A stretch of DNA of 62,254 nucleotides, from NCBI GenBank assembly GCA_947175215.1, contig CAMWLR010000005.1:1-62254 (forward strand). The letters are read 5' to 3'. The notes under the pieces are model-generated. The model was not told the DNA's origin. It worked only from the letters and a program-made list of their open reading frames with translations, and did not search any database. Below are positions 1 through 9,467 of the stretch, one piece after another. The first letter of the stretch is position 1, and each line of letters opens with the position of its first letter. This DNA comes from an uncultured Porphyromonadaceae bacterium (GTDB lineage: Bacteria > Bacteroidota > Bacteroidia > Bacteroidales > Muribaculaceae). Both the position numbers and the translations under genes were made by a program.

Positions 1-300
1 CGCTGCTGCGGGGCGATACTGCTGCTGCTGTGCAGCCTGATTTGACACCTCGTGGGCAGCGGTGGCAGCCCCGGCGACAATCGGATTGACCTCCGACTCA
101 GCTCCGTTAACCAGATTGTTGGCGGCAGCATGGCCGGCGACCCCGGCACCTACACCAACGGCTGCCCCTGCGACAACCTTTGCGGCGGTATTATCAGACT
201 TCTCCTCCTTTTTCTTAGGGGTATTACCGGGAGCGGCGCAATTATTTTTTACGGGGTTGGGGTTGGCGGGAGCGCAACCGGGCATGTTGGTCTTTTCCAT
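1..300 (-). CDS. Hypothetical protein, partial (runs off the 5' edge of the window); Ala/Gly-rich with a glycine-zipper-like stretch
   Basis: Minus strand reads MEKTNMPGCAPANPNPVKNNCAAPGNTPKKKEEKSDNTAAKVVAGAAVGVGAGVAGHAAANNLVNGAESEVNPIVAG... with no stop to the window edge; a minus-strand TAACTTTG (plus caaagtta) lies upstream at about 380. Confidence 0.55.
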   Translation of the reverse strand, partial: MEKTNMPGCAPANPNPVKNNCAAPGNTPKKKEEKSDNTAAKVVAGAAVGVGAGVAGHAAANNLVNGAESEVNPIVAGAATAAHEVSNQAAQQQQYRPAAA

Positions 301-543
301 ATCGTTTTAGTGTTTAGTTGTTTCGATGGTTGTTATTAGTTATCGGCCTCAGTCTGTGTATGTCGGCCGATATTCGATATTGCAAAGTTAAACAACTTAC
401 CGAGCAATGTCAAGACTTTTTGAGTTTCCTGTCTGAAAAGTATGTTTATTTTGATGAATTTACCCGGTTTCACCATCTTCAGATTATGCACCGTCAATCG
501 TCATCGCGTCATTCAAATACTTAACAACCCGTCACTATCAAAG

Positions 544-585
544 CAATAGGCCGCATCAAGAGAGTTTTCTTGACACGGCCTATTG
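544..585 (-). terminator. Intrinsic terminator-like hairpin downstream of the rpmB-rpmG-DUF4295 operon
   Basis: CAATAGGCCG...TCAAGA...TCTTGA...CGGCCTATTG inverted repeat just past the DUF4295 stop. Confidence 0.65.
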
Positions 586-637
586 ATAAGGTCTTTATTC
601 CTGTCGGTTTCGGTGGGTGAAACCGTGTGGATGTATA

Positions 638-787
638 TTATTTAAGGATGCTCTGTACTGCATCGTTGGGTACCATCTGCTCCTGGAAGGTGTATGCGCC
701 GGTCTTGGGCGATTTCACCATCTTGATGACCTTAGAGTAGGTACGTCCTTCACCTTTCTGCAGTGATGCAACGGTTTTCTTTGCCAT
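638..787 (-). CDS. DUF4295 family protein
   Basis: Minus-strand translation MAKKTVASLQKGEGRTYSKVIKMVKSPKTGAYTFQEQMVPNDAVQSILK*; typical neighbour of rpmG/rpmB in Bacteroidetes; absent from the supplied ORF track because it is short. Confidence 0.85.
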   Translation of the reverse strand: MAKKTVASLQKGEGRTYSKVIKMVKSPKTGAYTFQEQMVPNDAVQSILK

Positions 788-815
788 ATCTGGGTGGAAT
801 TGAGGTGGTTAGTTA

Positions 816-1004
816 TTATTTGATTTCCTTGTGAACAGTTACGCGCTTGAGGATGGGATTGTATTTCTTGAGTTCAAGACGCTCGGTGGTGTTCTTACGG
901 TTCTTTGTGGTGATGTAGCGGGAGGTGCCGGGCATTCCGCTGGCTTTATGTTCGGTGCACTCGAGGATTACCTGCACGCGATTGCCTTTAGCTTTCTTTG
1001 CCAT
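816..1004 (-). CDS. rpmG: 50S ribosomal protein L33
   Basis: [62 protein letters not shown]. Confidence 0.95.
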   Translation of the reverse strand: MAKKAKGNRVQVILECTEHKASGMPGTSRYITTKNRKNTTERLELKKYNPILKRVTVHKEIK

Positions 1005-1010
1005 TGTTGT

Positions 1011-1268
1011 TTAGAAGTCTAATGTTTTGATTTCAGTTAAATAACCCTTTTCATTTGCCTGCTTGAGAGCTGCGTCGAGACCCATCTTGTTGATGGTGCG
1101 GAGGCCGGCGGCAGATACGGTCAGGAGAATCCAAGTGTCCTGCTCTACCCAATAGAATTTGCGGTTGAAGAGGTTCACATTGAAGCGACGTTTGGTGTGG
1201 CGCTTCGAGTGCGATACGTTATTACCTGTAATCGCTTTTTTGCCTGTAATCTGACAAATCTTTGACAT
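1011..1268 (-). CDS. rpmB: 50S ribosomal protein L28
   Basis: [43 protein letters not shown]...; start trimmed from the longer ORF at 1322. Confidence 0.95.
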   Translation of the reverse strand: MSKICQITGKKAITGNNVSHSKRHTKRRFNVNLFNRKFYWVEQDTWILLTVSAAGLRTINKMGLDAALKQANEKGYLTEIKTLDF

Positions 1269-1353
1269 GGCTGTTATTGTGATTTCTTTGATTAATACGT
1301 AGTTGCGTGGCCGCCATCTCAATTCTCATATCACCCCGGGCTGCATCTTTCCC

Positions 1354-1375
1354 GTGGCTTTCAAGGAGGAGCCAC
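1354..1375 (-). promoter_or_regulatory. Hairpin in the rpmB 5' leader (candidate ribosomal leader)
   Basis: Minus strand GTGGCT-CCTCCTTGAA-AGCCAC, 6-bp stem upstream of rpmB. Confidence 0.35.
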
Positions 1376-1536
1376 AAAACAGAGTGCAAAGTAAGCAATT
1401 TTTTTCGTCATGGACAAATTTTTCAATAAAAAGTTTCATTAGTCCGCTCGGAACTTATTCGCGTTGACCCGTTTGTGACTTTTCTCAGCAGTTGGTCGTA
1501 ACCTGAGGGATAACCCCTGCTCACCTTAGAGTATGA

Positions 1537-1567
1537 CCCTGATCTCCGTTGACGGCGGGAATCAGGG
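1537..1567. terminator. Putative terminator hairpin between convergent/adjacent units
   Basis: CCCTGATctCCGTtgACGGcgggATCAGGG inverted repeat. Confidence 0.4.
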
Positions 1568-1616
1568 CCATGCCTCTATAAGTGGATTAAACGAGCTTTA
1601 TATGCTTTTGTCACTG

Positions 1617-2933
1617 TTATTTATATCGCGCCCAGCGGATGAGGTCACGCATCGAGGGCTTCTTGCCATACATAAAGATACCGATGCGGTATATTTTGGC
1701 AGCCAGCCATACCATCGCAATAAATGACGCATACAGCACGACGACCGATAACCAGATCTCCCATGACGGGATGCCGAACGGCACTCTCATCAGCATCACC
1801 ATAGGGGAGGTGAACGGGATCAGCGATGCCCAGAACGCGAGTGTCGAGTTGGGGTCATTGCCTACGGTCATACCTACCACCAGGCCTATGATAATTGGGA
1901 TAACGGCAAACGAAGTCAGCTGTGATGCATCCTGAATGTTATCGACGGCCGACCCGATAGCGGCAAAAATCGATGCGTAGAACAGGAAACCGCCGATTAG
2001 GAAGATGAGTATAAAAGCAAACAGCTTGGCGATGTAGCCGACCGAACTGAATATCGACAGCGCATTGAGCAGGCTCGGATCAAGTGCTTCGGCCCCGGTT
2101 GCCATCTCTCCGGCATTAAACATCGCTACCTGCTGGGTAACCTCGGCAGGCATCAGGGCCGGCAGAAGGAAGGCTGACATCGCACAGAGCAGCACACCCC
2201 AGATGACGATCTGCACGATGGCCACCAGACCGACGCCAAAGATTTTGCCGAGCATGAGATAGACAGGTTTTACAGATGAGACCACAAGTTCGAGTACGCG
2301 GTTGTTTTTCTCCTCAATAATCGATGTCATCACCAGTTGGCCGTACATCAGCAGGAACATATACAGCAGGAAGGTCATGAACATACCTATGCCGAATGAC
2401 ACCGCTGACGAGGTGTTCTCTGTCTCGCCCGACTCATCGATGCGGACAGTCTGCAGGTTTACATCGACGTTGGTCTCCTCGAGTATCTGATTGAGATTCT
2501 CGATGTCATAAGCCCTCATACGTTGGTCGCGCACAGCCTGACGGATCAGTTCTGATATGGTGCTTTCGGTCTCGACAGACCCGCTTTCGTGCAGAAACAG
2601 AGTGGCCGATGAGGGATGTTCGACTATATCAGCCGGGATTGACAGCACTCCGTAATAATCCGTATTGCTAAGTGCTGAGTCGGCAGACTCATCGACCGAC
2701 ACGAATGTCAGATGGCTGATGTCGGCATTTTTAAGCACCTGCATCACATACCCGCTCAGATCATTTACGGCAACAGTTTTGTCTGATGGTGTCGAAAAGA
2801 TCGCGATCAGAGCCGGCATCGCCATTAACAGCAGCATCAGCACCGGCATCAGCAGGGTGGTGAAGATAAAACTTTTTTTGCCCACACGCTCCATAAACTC
2901 GCGGCGGACGATTATTCCGAGATTATTGTTCAT
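1617..2933 (-). CDS. ABC transporter permease, NatB-like (ABC-2 family)
   Basis: N-terminal TM, large extracytoplasmic loop and multiple C-terminal TMs; overlaps the downstream end of an ABC ATPase gene. Confidence 0.85.
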   Translation of the reverse strand: MNNNLGIIVRREFMERVGKKSFIFTTLLMPVLMLLLMAMPALIAIFSTPSDKTVAVNDLSGYVMQVLKNADISHLTFVSVDESADSALSNTDYYGVLSIPADIVEHPSSATLFLHESGSVETESTISELIRQAVRDQRMRAYDIENLNQILEETNVDVNLQTVRIDESGETENTSSAVSFGIGMFMTFLLYMFLLMYGQLVMTSIIEEKNNRVLELVVSSVKPVYLMLGKIFGVGLVAIVQIVIWGVLLCAMSAFLLPALMPAEVTQQVAMFNAGEMATGAEALDPSLLNALSIFSSVGYIAKLFAFILIFLIGGFLFYASIFAAIGSAVDNIQDASQLTSFAVIPIIIGLVVGMTVGNDPNSTLAFWASLIPFTSPMVMLMRVPFGIPSWEIWLSVVVLYASFIAMVWLAAKIYRIGIFMYGKKPSMRDLIRWARYK

Positions 2934-3849
2934 TGTTCTTGACTGTCTGTATAAAGATTTCGTTCATTGAGGGTAGGGCGCGGTCAAAGCTGACGATATC
3001 GACCGCGTCGTTGGCCAGTGCCAGCGTCTGCCTGATGGTTGCATCGGGCTTGAGCAGCAGCTTGGCGTTGGTGACCGGCGAATTAACCTCTGAGGTGAAA
3101 GTGTGATCGATCACACGGTCTCCGAGCGCATTAAGAAGATTTTGCGGATCACCCTCAAATGAGAGGCTGTAACGCCCCTTTCCCATCTCCTGTCTGATCT
3201 CATTGACATTGCCCGAGAGGATGTTGTGTGAGCGGTTGATGAGCGTGATGTTATCACACAGAGCCTCGACACTCTCCATATTGTGGGTCGAGAATATCAC
3301 GGTCGCACCCTCGTCGCGCAGCCTCAGTATTTCATTTTTAAGAAGATCGGCATTGATGGGGTCAAATCCCGAGAACGGTTCGTCAAATATCAGCAACTTG
3401 GGCCGATGCAGCACGGTCACGATAAACTGCACTTTCTGAGCCATACCCTTAGACAGCTCTTCGACCTTGCGGTTCCACCAGTCAGAGATACCAAACCGGT
3501 CAAACCATTTGCGTAACTCGGCCGTTGCCTCTTTAGTCTTGAGGCCCTTGAGTTTGGCGAAGAAAAGAGCCTGCTCACCTACACGCATTTTTTTGTAGAG
3601 GCCGCGTTCCTCGGGGAGATAACCGATATTGACCACATCGTTGGCTGTGAGCGGGTGACCCATAAACTCGACCGACCCGGTATCAGGGGCCGTGATATGG
3701 TTGATGATACGTATGAGTGTAGTCTTGCCTGCCCCGTTTGGTCCGAGTAACCCGTATATCGTGCCCTCGGGGATCGTCAATGAGACATTGTCGAGGGCCA
3801 GATGACCGGTGTATTTTTTACTGACATTATTTACCTTTAATATATCCAT
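2923..3849 (-). CDS. ABC transporter ATP-binding protein, NatA-like
   Basis: Walker A GPNGAGKTT, signature ELSKGMAQK, Walker B LLIFDEPFSGFDP; start at MDILKVNNVSKKY. Confidence 0.9.
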   Translation of the reverse strand: MDILKVNNVSKKYTGHLALDNVSLTIPEGTIYGLLGPNGAGKTTLIRIINHITAPDTGSVEFMGHPLTANDVVNIGYLPEERGLYKKMRVGEQALFFAKLKGLKTKEATAELRKWFDRFGISDWWNRKVEELSKGMAQKVQFIVTVLHRPKLLIFDEPFSGFDPINADLLKNEILRLRDEGATVIFSTHNMESVEALCDNITLINRSHNILSGNVNEIRQEMGKGRYSLSFEGDPQNLLNALGDRVIDHTFTSEVNSPVTNAKLLLKPDATIRQTLALANDAVDIVSFDRALPSMNEIFIQTVKNNEQ

Positions 3850-3945
3850 TATGCTGTGATAAATGTGGTTTAATAAATAACTACACACATAAGAGTGCAA
3901 AGGTGCGAAAAAAGTTGCATAAACAGTTAAAAAAACTCGGCAAGT

Positions 3946-3976
3946 TTTGACGGTAAGCGTAAAGTACCTAAATTTG
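3946..3976 (+). promoter_or_regulatory. Bacteroidetes-type promoter for the NlpC/P60 gene
   Basis: TTTG (3946) -19 nt- TAAATTTG (3969-3976). Confidence 0.55.
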
Positions 3977-4012
3977 TAGAGATAAACTCAACGGTGTCAC
4001 TCGCAGTAAACA

Positions 4013-4837
4013 ATGTCGTCACACGCAGTAAAAAGGTTATATCTGTCGCTCCTTCTCGTCGGGGCTCTCATCCTGTCATCTTTGACAGGGTGTAAATCAT
4101 CGCGTGGCACTGTAAAGCGAGGTGGCTCGGGGGTGTCGACCACTGTCTATGTCCCGCCGTTTGATGTCGATAAATACTCGGCAACATTATCAGACCCGGT
4201 TGCCCGCGCCCTGGTCAAGGAGGCCGGGGGGTGGTTAGGTACACGGTATGTCTATGGCGGAGAGAGCAAGACCGGCACAGATTGTTCGGGGCTCGTGATG
4301 AAAGTTTACGGTAAGGTCTGCGGCGTAAAGCTGCCGCGTACCACCCGCGAGCAAGTCAAATATTGTACTAAAGTGGCGCGTAACAAGATCTTGCCCGGCG
4401 ATCTCGTTTTTTTTGCGCGTAATGGCAGCGACGATGACAGCGAGGTGTCGCATGTCGGGCTTTATATCGGTGACGGACGCATGATACATGCCTCATCGAG
4501 TCGCGGAGTGATGGTTAGCGGGTTTGATACCGGATATTGGGGTGACAGATATTACACTGCCGCCCGCGTGACCCCGGCGATCGGTAAAAGTGTCAAGCCT
4601 CTCAAGTCAGCACCGGACAATCCTCTGCCGGTTGAGCCGCTCCCCGGCGATATCGCTCCCCCCGTCTCACCCGATTTACCCCCGGTACCCGTTATGCCTG
4701 AGATTATCCCCGAGGTAACCCTTTCGGCTAATGCCGCAACATTTGGGCGCGACACAGTCACCTCGACTATTGATCTGCTCGACCTGATAATCAATCAGAA
4801 AGTCGACTCGATATTTACAAGTCAATTTACAGACTGA
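4013..4837 (+). CDS. NlpC/P60 family lipoprotein (peptidoglycan endopeptidase)
   Basis: Lipobox LTGC; YGGESKTGTDCSGLVMKVY and DDSEVSHVGLYIGDGRMIHASS motifs. Confidence 0.9.
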   Translation: MSSHAVKRLYLSLLLVGALILSSLTGCKSSRGTVKRGGSGVSTTVYVPPFDVDKYSATLSDPVARALVKEAGGWLGTRYVYGGESKTGTDCSGLVMKVYGKVCGVKLPRTTREQVKYCTKVARNKILPGDLVFFARNGSDDDSEVSHVGLYIGDGRMIHASSSRGVMVSGFDTGYWGDRYYTAARVTPAIGKSVKPLKSAPDNPLPVEPLPGDIAPPVSPDLPPVPVMPEIIPEVTLSANAATFGRDTVTSTIDLLDLIINQKVDSIFTSQFTD

Positions 4838-4883
4838 CATGCCCTTAATTATTAGGCACGCTCTTAGCATATGTGACAGCCTC

Positions 4884-5885
4884 TTATTGGGGAGCACGGT
4901 ATTTACCCTCGTCGGCATCGTTGAGGATAGATAGATATGAGTTATATCGCGACTGAGATATACGGTTCTCGTCAAGTGCTTTAAGTACGGCGCAACCCGG
5001 CTCATGTGTGTGGGTGCAGTCACCAAAACGACACTCGGCCGACTCCTTGAATATTTCGGGGAAATAGTGTGACACTTCATTGGCATTCATCTCGATAGTA
5101 CCGAACCCTCTCACCCCGGGGGTATCGATTATCCAGCCGCCAAAGGGGAGGGGGAACATCTCTGAGAACGTGGTGGTGTGAGTGCCTTGATCATGCACGT
5201 CAGATATGGCTGCGGTCTTGAGGTCGAGGCCGGGGACAAGGGCGTTGATCATCGTAGACTTGCCAACGCCTGAGTTGCCTGACAGCAGCGTGATGCGGTC
5301 GCGCAGCACGTCTCTGACTTCATCAAGCCCCTCGCTGTGTAATGCCGATACCTCGATGACCCTATAACCGATCGAGCGGTATAGATAGCAAACGGCCTCA
5401 AGCAGCTCTTTATCCTCAGGCTCGTCGAGCAGGTCGGTTTTGTTGATGACAAGTGTCGCCTCGACACGGTATGCCTCGGCCGTAGCGAGAAAACGGTCAA
5501 TAAAATTTGTCGAGGTGACAGGGTGTTTGAGCGATGCCACGAGCATTGCTCCGTCGAGATTTGCCGCGAGGATACTCGCCTCTTTAGACAGATTGCTGGC
5601 GCGGCGTATGATATAGTTACGACGCGGAGTAATGGCTGTAATATATGCCGACCCGTCATCGTTGACAAGTATGCTCACACGGTCGCCGACGGCTACCGGA
5701 TTTGTGGTGCGTATCCCTTTGAGGCGGAAGTTGCCTTTGACTTTGCACGCTACCGTGCGGGATGTGTCGTCAGTGCCCTTGCCGTCTAAAAGCACGTCAT
5801 ATCGCGAGCCGGTGTTCTTTATCACCAGCCCCTCGCTCAACGCTCCTGCAGCATGGGCCGCCTTGTTGTTTTTAGTTTTGGCCAT
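4884..5885 (-). CDS. rsgA: Ribosome small subunit-dependent GTPase A
   Basis: [24 protein letters not shown]-terminal zinc-finger [14 protein letters not shown]. Confidence 0.95.
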   Translation of the reverse strand: MAKTKNNKAAHAAGALSEGLVIKNTGSRYDVLLDGKGTDDTSRTVACKVKGNFRLKGIRTTNPVAVGDRVSILVNDDGSAYITAITPRRNYIIRRASNLSKEASILAANLDGAMLVASLKHPVTSTNFIDRFLATAEAYRVEATLVINKTDLLDEPEDKELLEAVCYLYRSIGYRVIEVSALHSEGLDEVRDVLRDRITLLSGNSGVGKSTMINALVPGLDLKTAAISDVHDQGTHTTTFSEMFPLPFGGWIIDTPGVRGFGTIEMNANEVSHYFPEIFKESAECRFGDCTHTHEPGCAVLKALDENRISQSRYNSYLSILNDADEGKYRAPQ

Positions 5886-6063
5886 CTGTCAATTATTTTG
5901 AGGCAAAATCAGTGTTTATGTCATCAAAACACTCGATCTGACTGCAAAGTTAGTAAAAAATCTGTTAAAACCATCTATTTATAAAGTGTTGAACATTAGT
6001 CGGTTGCAAAACGTTATATTTACAAAGGATAAATAATGCGTGGCTTAATTAGGTTATTTTCAA

Positions 6064-6080
6064 AAAATTACGTAATTTTG
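6064..6080 (+). promoter_or_regulatory. 16-bp perfect palindrome overlapping a -7 box
   Basis: AAAATTACGTAATTTT (6064-6079) overlapping TAATTTTG (6073-6080). Confidence 0.5.
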
Positions 6081-6172
6081 CAGCGCAATGTTATCCAAAT
6101 GATTTATTTGTGAATTAACTGATTTGGCGGTATAACCCCAAAAAATGTATAACTGTTTTAATTTTATAAACA

Positions 6173-6394
6173 ATGAACGCAGAAGCAATTGGAACATGGG
6201 CCGGCCTCGTTTGGACCGCCCTCAATGACAAGGATGTAGTCGTAGGTCTCAAACAGCTCAAGAAAGAGACTAAACTCAAAGACAAAGAGGTGTTTGCCGC
6301 TATCGGCTGGCTCGCCCGCGAAGGTAAAGTCGAGATTCAGACCAACCCCGAGGATGAGAAAGATCTCCTCTTCACACTTGTACAGGACAAATAA
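6173..6394 (+). CDS. Winged helix-turn-helix domain protein (DUF2582-like)
   Basis: MNAEAIGTWAGLVWTALNDKDVVVGLKQLKKETKLKDKEVFAAIGWLAREGKVEIQ... Confidence 0.8.
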   Translation: MNAEAIGTWAGLVWTALNDKDVVVGLKQLKKETKLKDKEVFAAIGWLAREGKVEIQTNPEDEKDLLFTLVQDK

Positions 6395-6407
6395 TCCCGC
6401 CAGGTTA

Positions 6408-6459
6408 CATATAAAACAACAGCATCAGTTGAACTCAACTGATGCTGTTGTTTTATATG
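6408..6459. terminator. Strong bidirectional intrinsic terminator
   Basis: CATATAAAACAACAGCATCAGTTGA-AC-TCAACTGATGCTGTTGTTTTATATG, fully complementary arms. Confidence 0.85.
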
Positions 6460-6501
6460 CGTGAATCTGTCGCGTTGTTATCTGCGTGTGTCTGCCAAGT
6501 C

Positions 6502-7008
6502 TCAGGGCTTACGCAAGATGTATGGGCACGGCGACTTCATCTGCAAGGGGGGATTCTTCTCGATATGCCGGAGCATCTCGACTGCCCGGTCAAGTGTGTC
6601 GGTCGTATAAGCTGCGACATAATAGGTTTCGTCTTTGTCAATAAGCAGTCGGCAATCGGTGTAATCGGCCTTGCGCAAGCGGCCAAGCACCGACTGCGCG
6701 TTAAATCGTTGCTTAAAGGTCGCCACGATGACATTGAAACGTTTGCATGCGGCCACAGGCGGGTCGAGCTTGACAGTGTTGACGTATACACCTTTGAGGG
6801 GGATAGAGTCCCCTTTATATACTGCGCGCGGTATCGCTTCCTCACGGGTCATCAGATCGATCTCTTCATCGGTATAACTCTCGTCTCGCTTCTCGATAGC
6901 GGTGAGATACGCTTTCTTGTAGTTCTCCTCTGAGGTCTTGCAAGAGGGGAGGAGTCCGGTCAGCAAGACGGCCGTAAGCAGAGCGAGGGTTGACAACGTT
7001 TTTTTCAT
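6502..7008 (-). CDS. SPOR domain-containing lipoprotein
   Basis: MKKTLSTLALLTAVLLTGLLPSCK lipobox; FNVIVATFKQRFNAQSVLGRLRKADYTDCRLLIDKDETYYVAAYTTDTLDRAVEMLR resembles SPOR. Confidence 0.75.
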   Translation of the reverse strand: MKKTLSTLALLTAVLLTGLLPSCKTSEENYKKAYLTAIEKRDESYTDEEIDLMTREEAIPRAVYKGDSIPLKGVYVNTVKLDPPVAACKRFNVIVATFKQRFNAQSVLGRLRKADYTDCRLLIDKDETYYVAAYTTDTLDRAVEMLRHIEKNPPLQMKSPCPYILRKP

Positions 7009-7029
7009 AAGTTATAAGTATGAGAGGGG

Positions 7030-7533
7030 TTAGATCTTTAGTGAGCCGAGCTCGATAACCTCGAGATTCTTGGGTGTCTGCCCATCAATATCGAGCTTTA
7101 CCAGAGTGCGCTTTGATTGCCAGCCGTGATGTCCGGCAGCTCCGGGGTTGATATGCAGGCAGTCGAGGGCCGGGTCATACATAACCTTAAGGATATGACT
7201 GTGACCGCATACAAAGATACGGGCACTGGCATCTCTGATCATTTGGGTTATCCCGGGCTGGTAACGTCCGGGATAACCGCCGATGTGGGTCATGAAAACG
7301 TTGACATCCTCGACGCTAAACTGCATTAACGAGGGAAAATATCTGCGGGTCTCGCCGTGATCGATGTTACCGTGCACGGCCCTGACCACCGGCACAACCT
7401 CTTCGAGCCGGCGTATGACATCGACACATCCGATGTCCCCGGCGTGCCATATTTCATCGCAATCCTTAAAGTGGGTCGCAAACCGGTCGTCCCAGCATGA
7501 GTGCGTGTCAGAGAGTATTCCTATCCGTTTCAA
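7030..7533 (-). CDS. YfcE/MJ0936 family metallophosphoesterase
   Basis: GILSDTHSCWDD, HAGDIG, VHGNIDH, CGHSHILK, NPGA motifs. Confidence 0.9.
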   Translation of the reverse strand: MKRIGILSDTHSCWDDRFATHFKDCDEIWHAGDIGCVDVIRRLEEVVPVVRAVHGNIDHGETRRYFPSLMQFSVEDVNVFMTHIGGYPGRYQPGITQMIRDASARIFVCGHSHILKVMYDPALDCLHINPGAAGHHGWQSKRTLVKLDIDGQTPKNLEVIELGSLKI

Positions 7534-7548
7534 TGTCGGTCGATGGGT

Positions 7549-9414
7549 TTAGAAATTCTGAAGTACCATTACCTGACGCGGCGCGAATGTCATCTTCTTG
7601 TCGATCGTCACATCCTCACCTGAGATGAGGTCATGCAGACGGGTATCGTAGGGGAGTATCTCGAGAGTGCGCTCCATCGTCACTGTCAGGGGCTTTGATG
7701 TGCCGTTCATCATCACGGTCACCTCTTTGTCGCCGAGTTTGCGCTGATAGACATACAGGCCGTTCTGAGGCATGAAGTGTTTCAGCGAGCCCTTGGCGAT
7801 GACCTCGTTGGCCTCGCCACGACGCCAGTGCAGGAGTTTAGACATATAATCCCAGGCCTCGTTTTGCATCGGCGTGCGTCCCTCGGGAGTGAATGCGTTG
7901 ATGGTGTCGCCGGGGAATCCGCCGGGGAAGTCGCGGCGTACATATCCGTCTGACCCCTCCTTTGAACCGTTCATCAGCAGTTCGGTGCCGTAATAGAGTT
8001 GGGGGATACCGCGCGAAGTGAGCAGGAAGGTTATCGCCTGTTTCCATGAGCCGAGCGAGTCGGGCATCTCGAGGAGGAATCGGTCGGTGTCATGGTTGTC
8101 AAGGAATGTCAGCACTTTCTGTGGGTCTGGATAGAGGAAATCCATCGCCAGATGGTCATAGAGATGGTTAAGACCGTTCCAGGGGTCGGTCTCCTGATCG
8201 AAATATTTGTGTCCGTCGATCGAGATTTTGAAGTCCATGACTGTGGGGAGTTCTGTCTCGCGCGGATTCAGGCGGTTACCTTTTTGCCAGAATGCCGAGC
8301 CGGCCTCATTGCCATACCAACATTCACCCACGATATTAAAGTTTGGGTACTCAGTCATGATAGCTTTTGCCCACGATGCCATACCGTCGAGGTCTGCGTA
8401 TGGGTATGTATCCATTCTGATGCCGTTGATTTTTGACGACTCGATCCACCAGATTGAGTTCTGGATCAGATACTTCATCAGATGGGGATTGCGCTGGTTG
8501 AGGTCGGGCATGCCGAACACAAACCATCCGTTGACCGTATGGTCGAGATCATAGTCAGAGACGTAGGGGTCATGGATCGTAGAGAGGCGGAAGTTTGTCG
8601 TCTCCTCACCCTCCGGGTGGTTAAACCAATCCTTAGAGGGCATATCTGCCATCCAGGGATGAGAGATGCCCGAGTGGTTGAAGATCATATCCATAACCAC
8701 CTTGATACCCTTGCTGTTGGCCTCGGCCACCAGTTCTTGCCACTCATCGTTTGTGCCAAAGCGCGGGTCGATGCGGTAATAGTTAGTCGTGGCATAGCCG
8801 TGATAGCTGCCGCCCGGCATATCGTTCTCGAGGACGGGGCAGCTCCATATAGCCGTTACGCCGAGCGAGTCGATATAGTCGAGATTGTCGATGACACCGC
8901 GTAGGTTGCCTCCGTGACGCCCGTTATGATTGCTGCGGTCTGCGCCGATAGGGTATTGCAGCCCCTCGAGTGTCTTTGCCTCATCTATTTTACCCTGGGC
9001 AAAGCGGTCGGGCATAAGCAGATACAGCACGTCTGAGGCGTCAAATCCCTGATATTCCTCACCTTTTTTGGTGCGCTGTTTGAGTTCATAGCGCACGGTC
9101 TCATGCTTGCCGTTGAGGGTGAAACGTATATCCATAGTGCCGGGGCGCGCCTCGGGGGTGATGTCAAAATAGAGAAACTTATAGTTGGGGCTGTCAAGCG
9201 AGATGGCCTCTTTGAGTGTCACACCGGGGTAATCGGTTGTCACGTCGGCCGCCGCGATACCCGGGCCGGTGACCATTACCTGCAGGGTCTGGTCTGACAT
9301 CCCGGCCCACCAGTATGGTGGTTCTACATTGGTGATCATAGGCGCTTTTTTAGCACCGAAGACGCTCGCGACACCTGCGAGTAAGCTGAGCGAAATCATA
9401 GCCAGTCGTTTCAT
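7549..9414 (-). CDS. GH13 alpha-amylase family protein (neopullulanase/cyclomaltodextrinase-like, N-terminal Ig-like domain)
   Basis: Signal peptide; DMIFNHSG, GIRMDTYPYAD, IVGECW, FLDNHDTDRF catalytic blocks. Confidence 0.9.
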   Translation of the reverse strand: MKRLAMISLSLLAGVASVFGAKKAPMITNVEPPYWWAGMSDQTLQVMVTGPGIAAADVTTDYPGVTLKEAISLDSPNYKFLYFDITPEARPGTMDIRFTLNGKHETVRYELKQRTKKGEEYQGFDASDVLYLLMPDRFAQGKIDEAKTLEGLQYPIGADRSNHNGRHGGNLRGVIDNLDYIDSLGVTAIWSCPVLENDMPGGSYHGYATTNYYRIDPRFGTNDEWQELVAEANSKGIKVVMDMIFNHSGISHPWMADMPSKDWFNHPEGEETTNFRLSTIHDPYVSDYDLDHTVNGWFVFGMPDLNQRNPHLMKYLIQNSIWWIESSKINGIRMDTYPYADLDGMASWAKAIMTEYPNFNIVGECWYGNEAGSAFWQKGNRLNPRETELPTVMDFKISIDGHKYFDQETDPWNGLNHLYDHLAMDFLYPDPQKVLTFLDNHDTDRFLLEMPDSLGSWKQAITFLLTSRGIPQLYYGTELLMNGSKEGSDGYVRRDFPGGFPGDTINAFTPEGRTPMQNEAWDYMSKLLHWRRGEANEVIAKGSLKHFMPQNGLYVYQRKLGDKEVTVMMNGTSKPLTVTMERTLEILPYDTRLHDLISGEDVTIDKKMTFAPRQVMVLQNF

Positions 9415-9467
9415 GGATGATGATGTGAATAGTTATAGTTGCGGTATTGTAAGTCTATCGTCTGCCG

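Noticed and set aside
52-339. Plus-strand ORFs at the window start (95 and 82 aa)
   Set aside because: The minus-strand frame has a coherent start, an upstream -7 box and better protein-like composition; the plus-strand frames are shadows.
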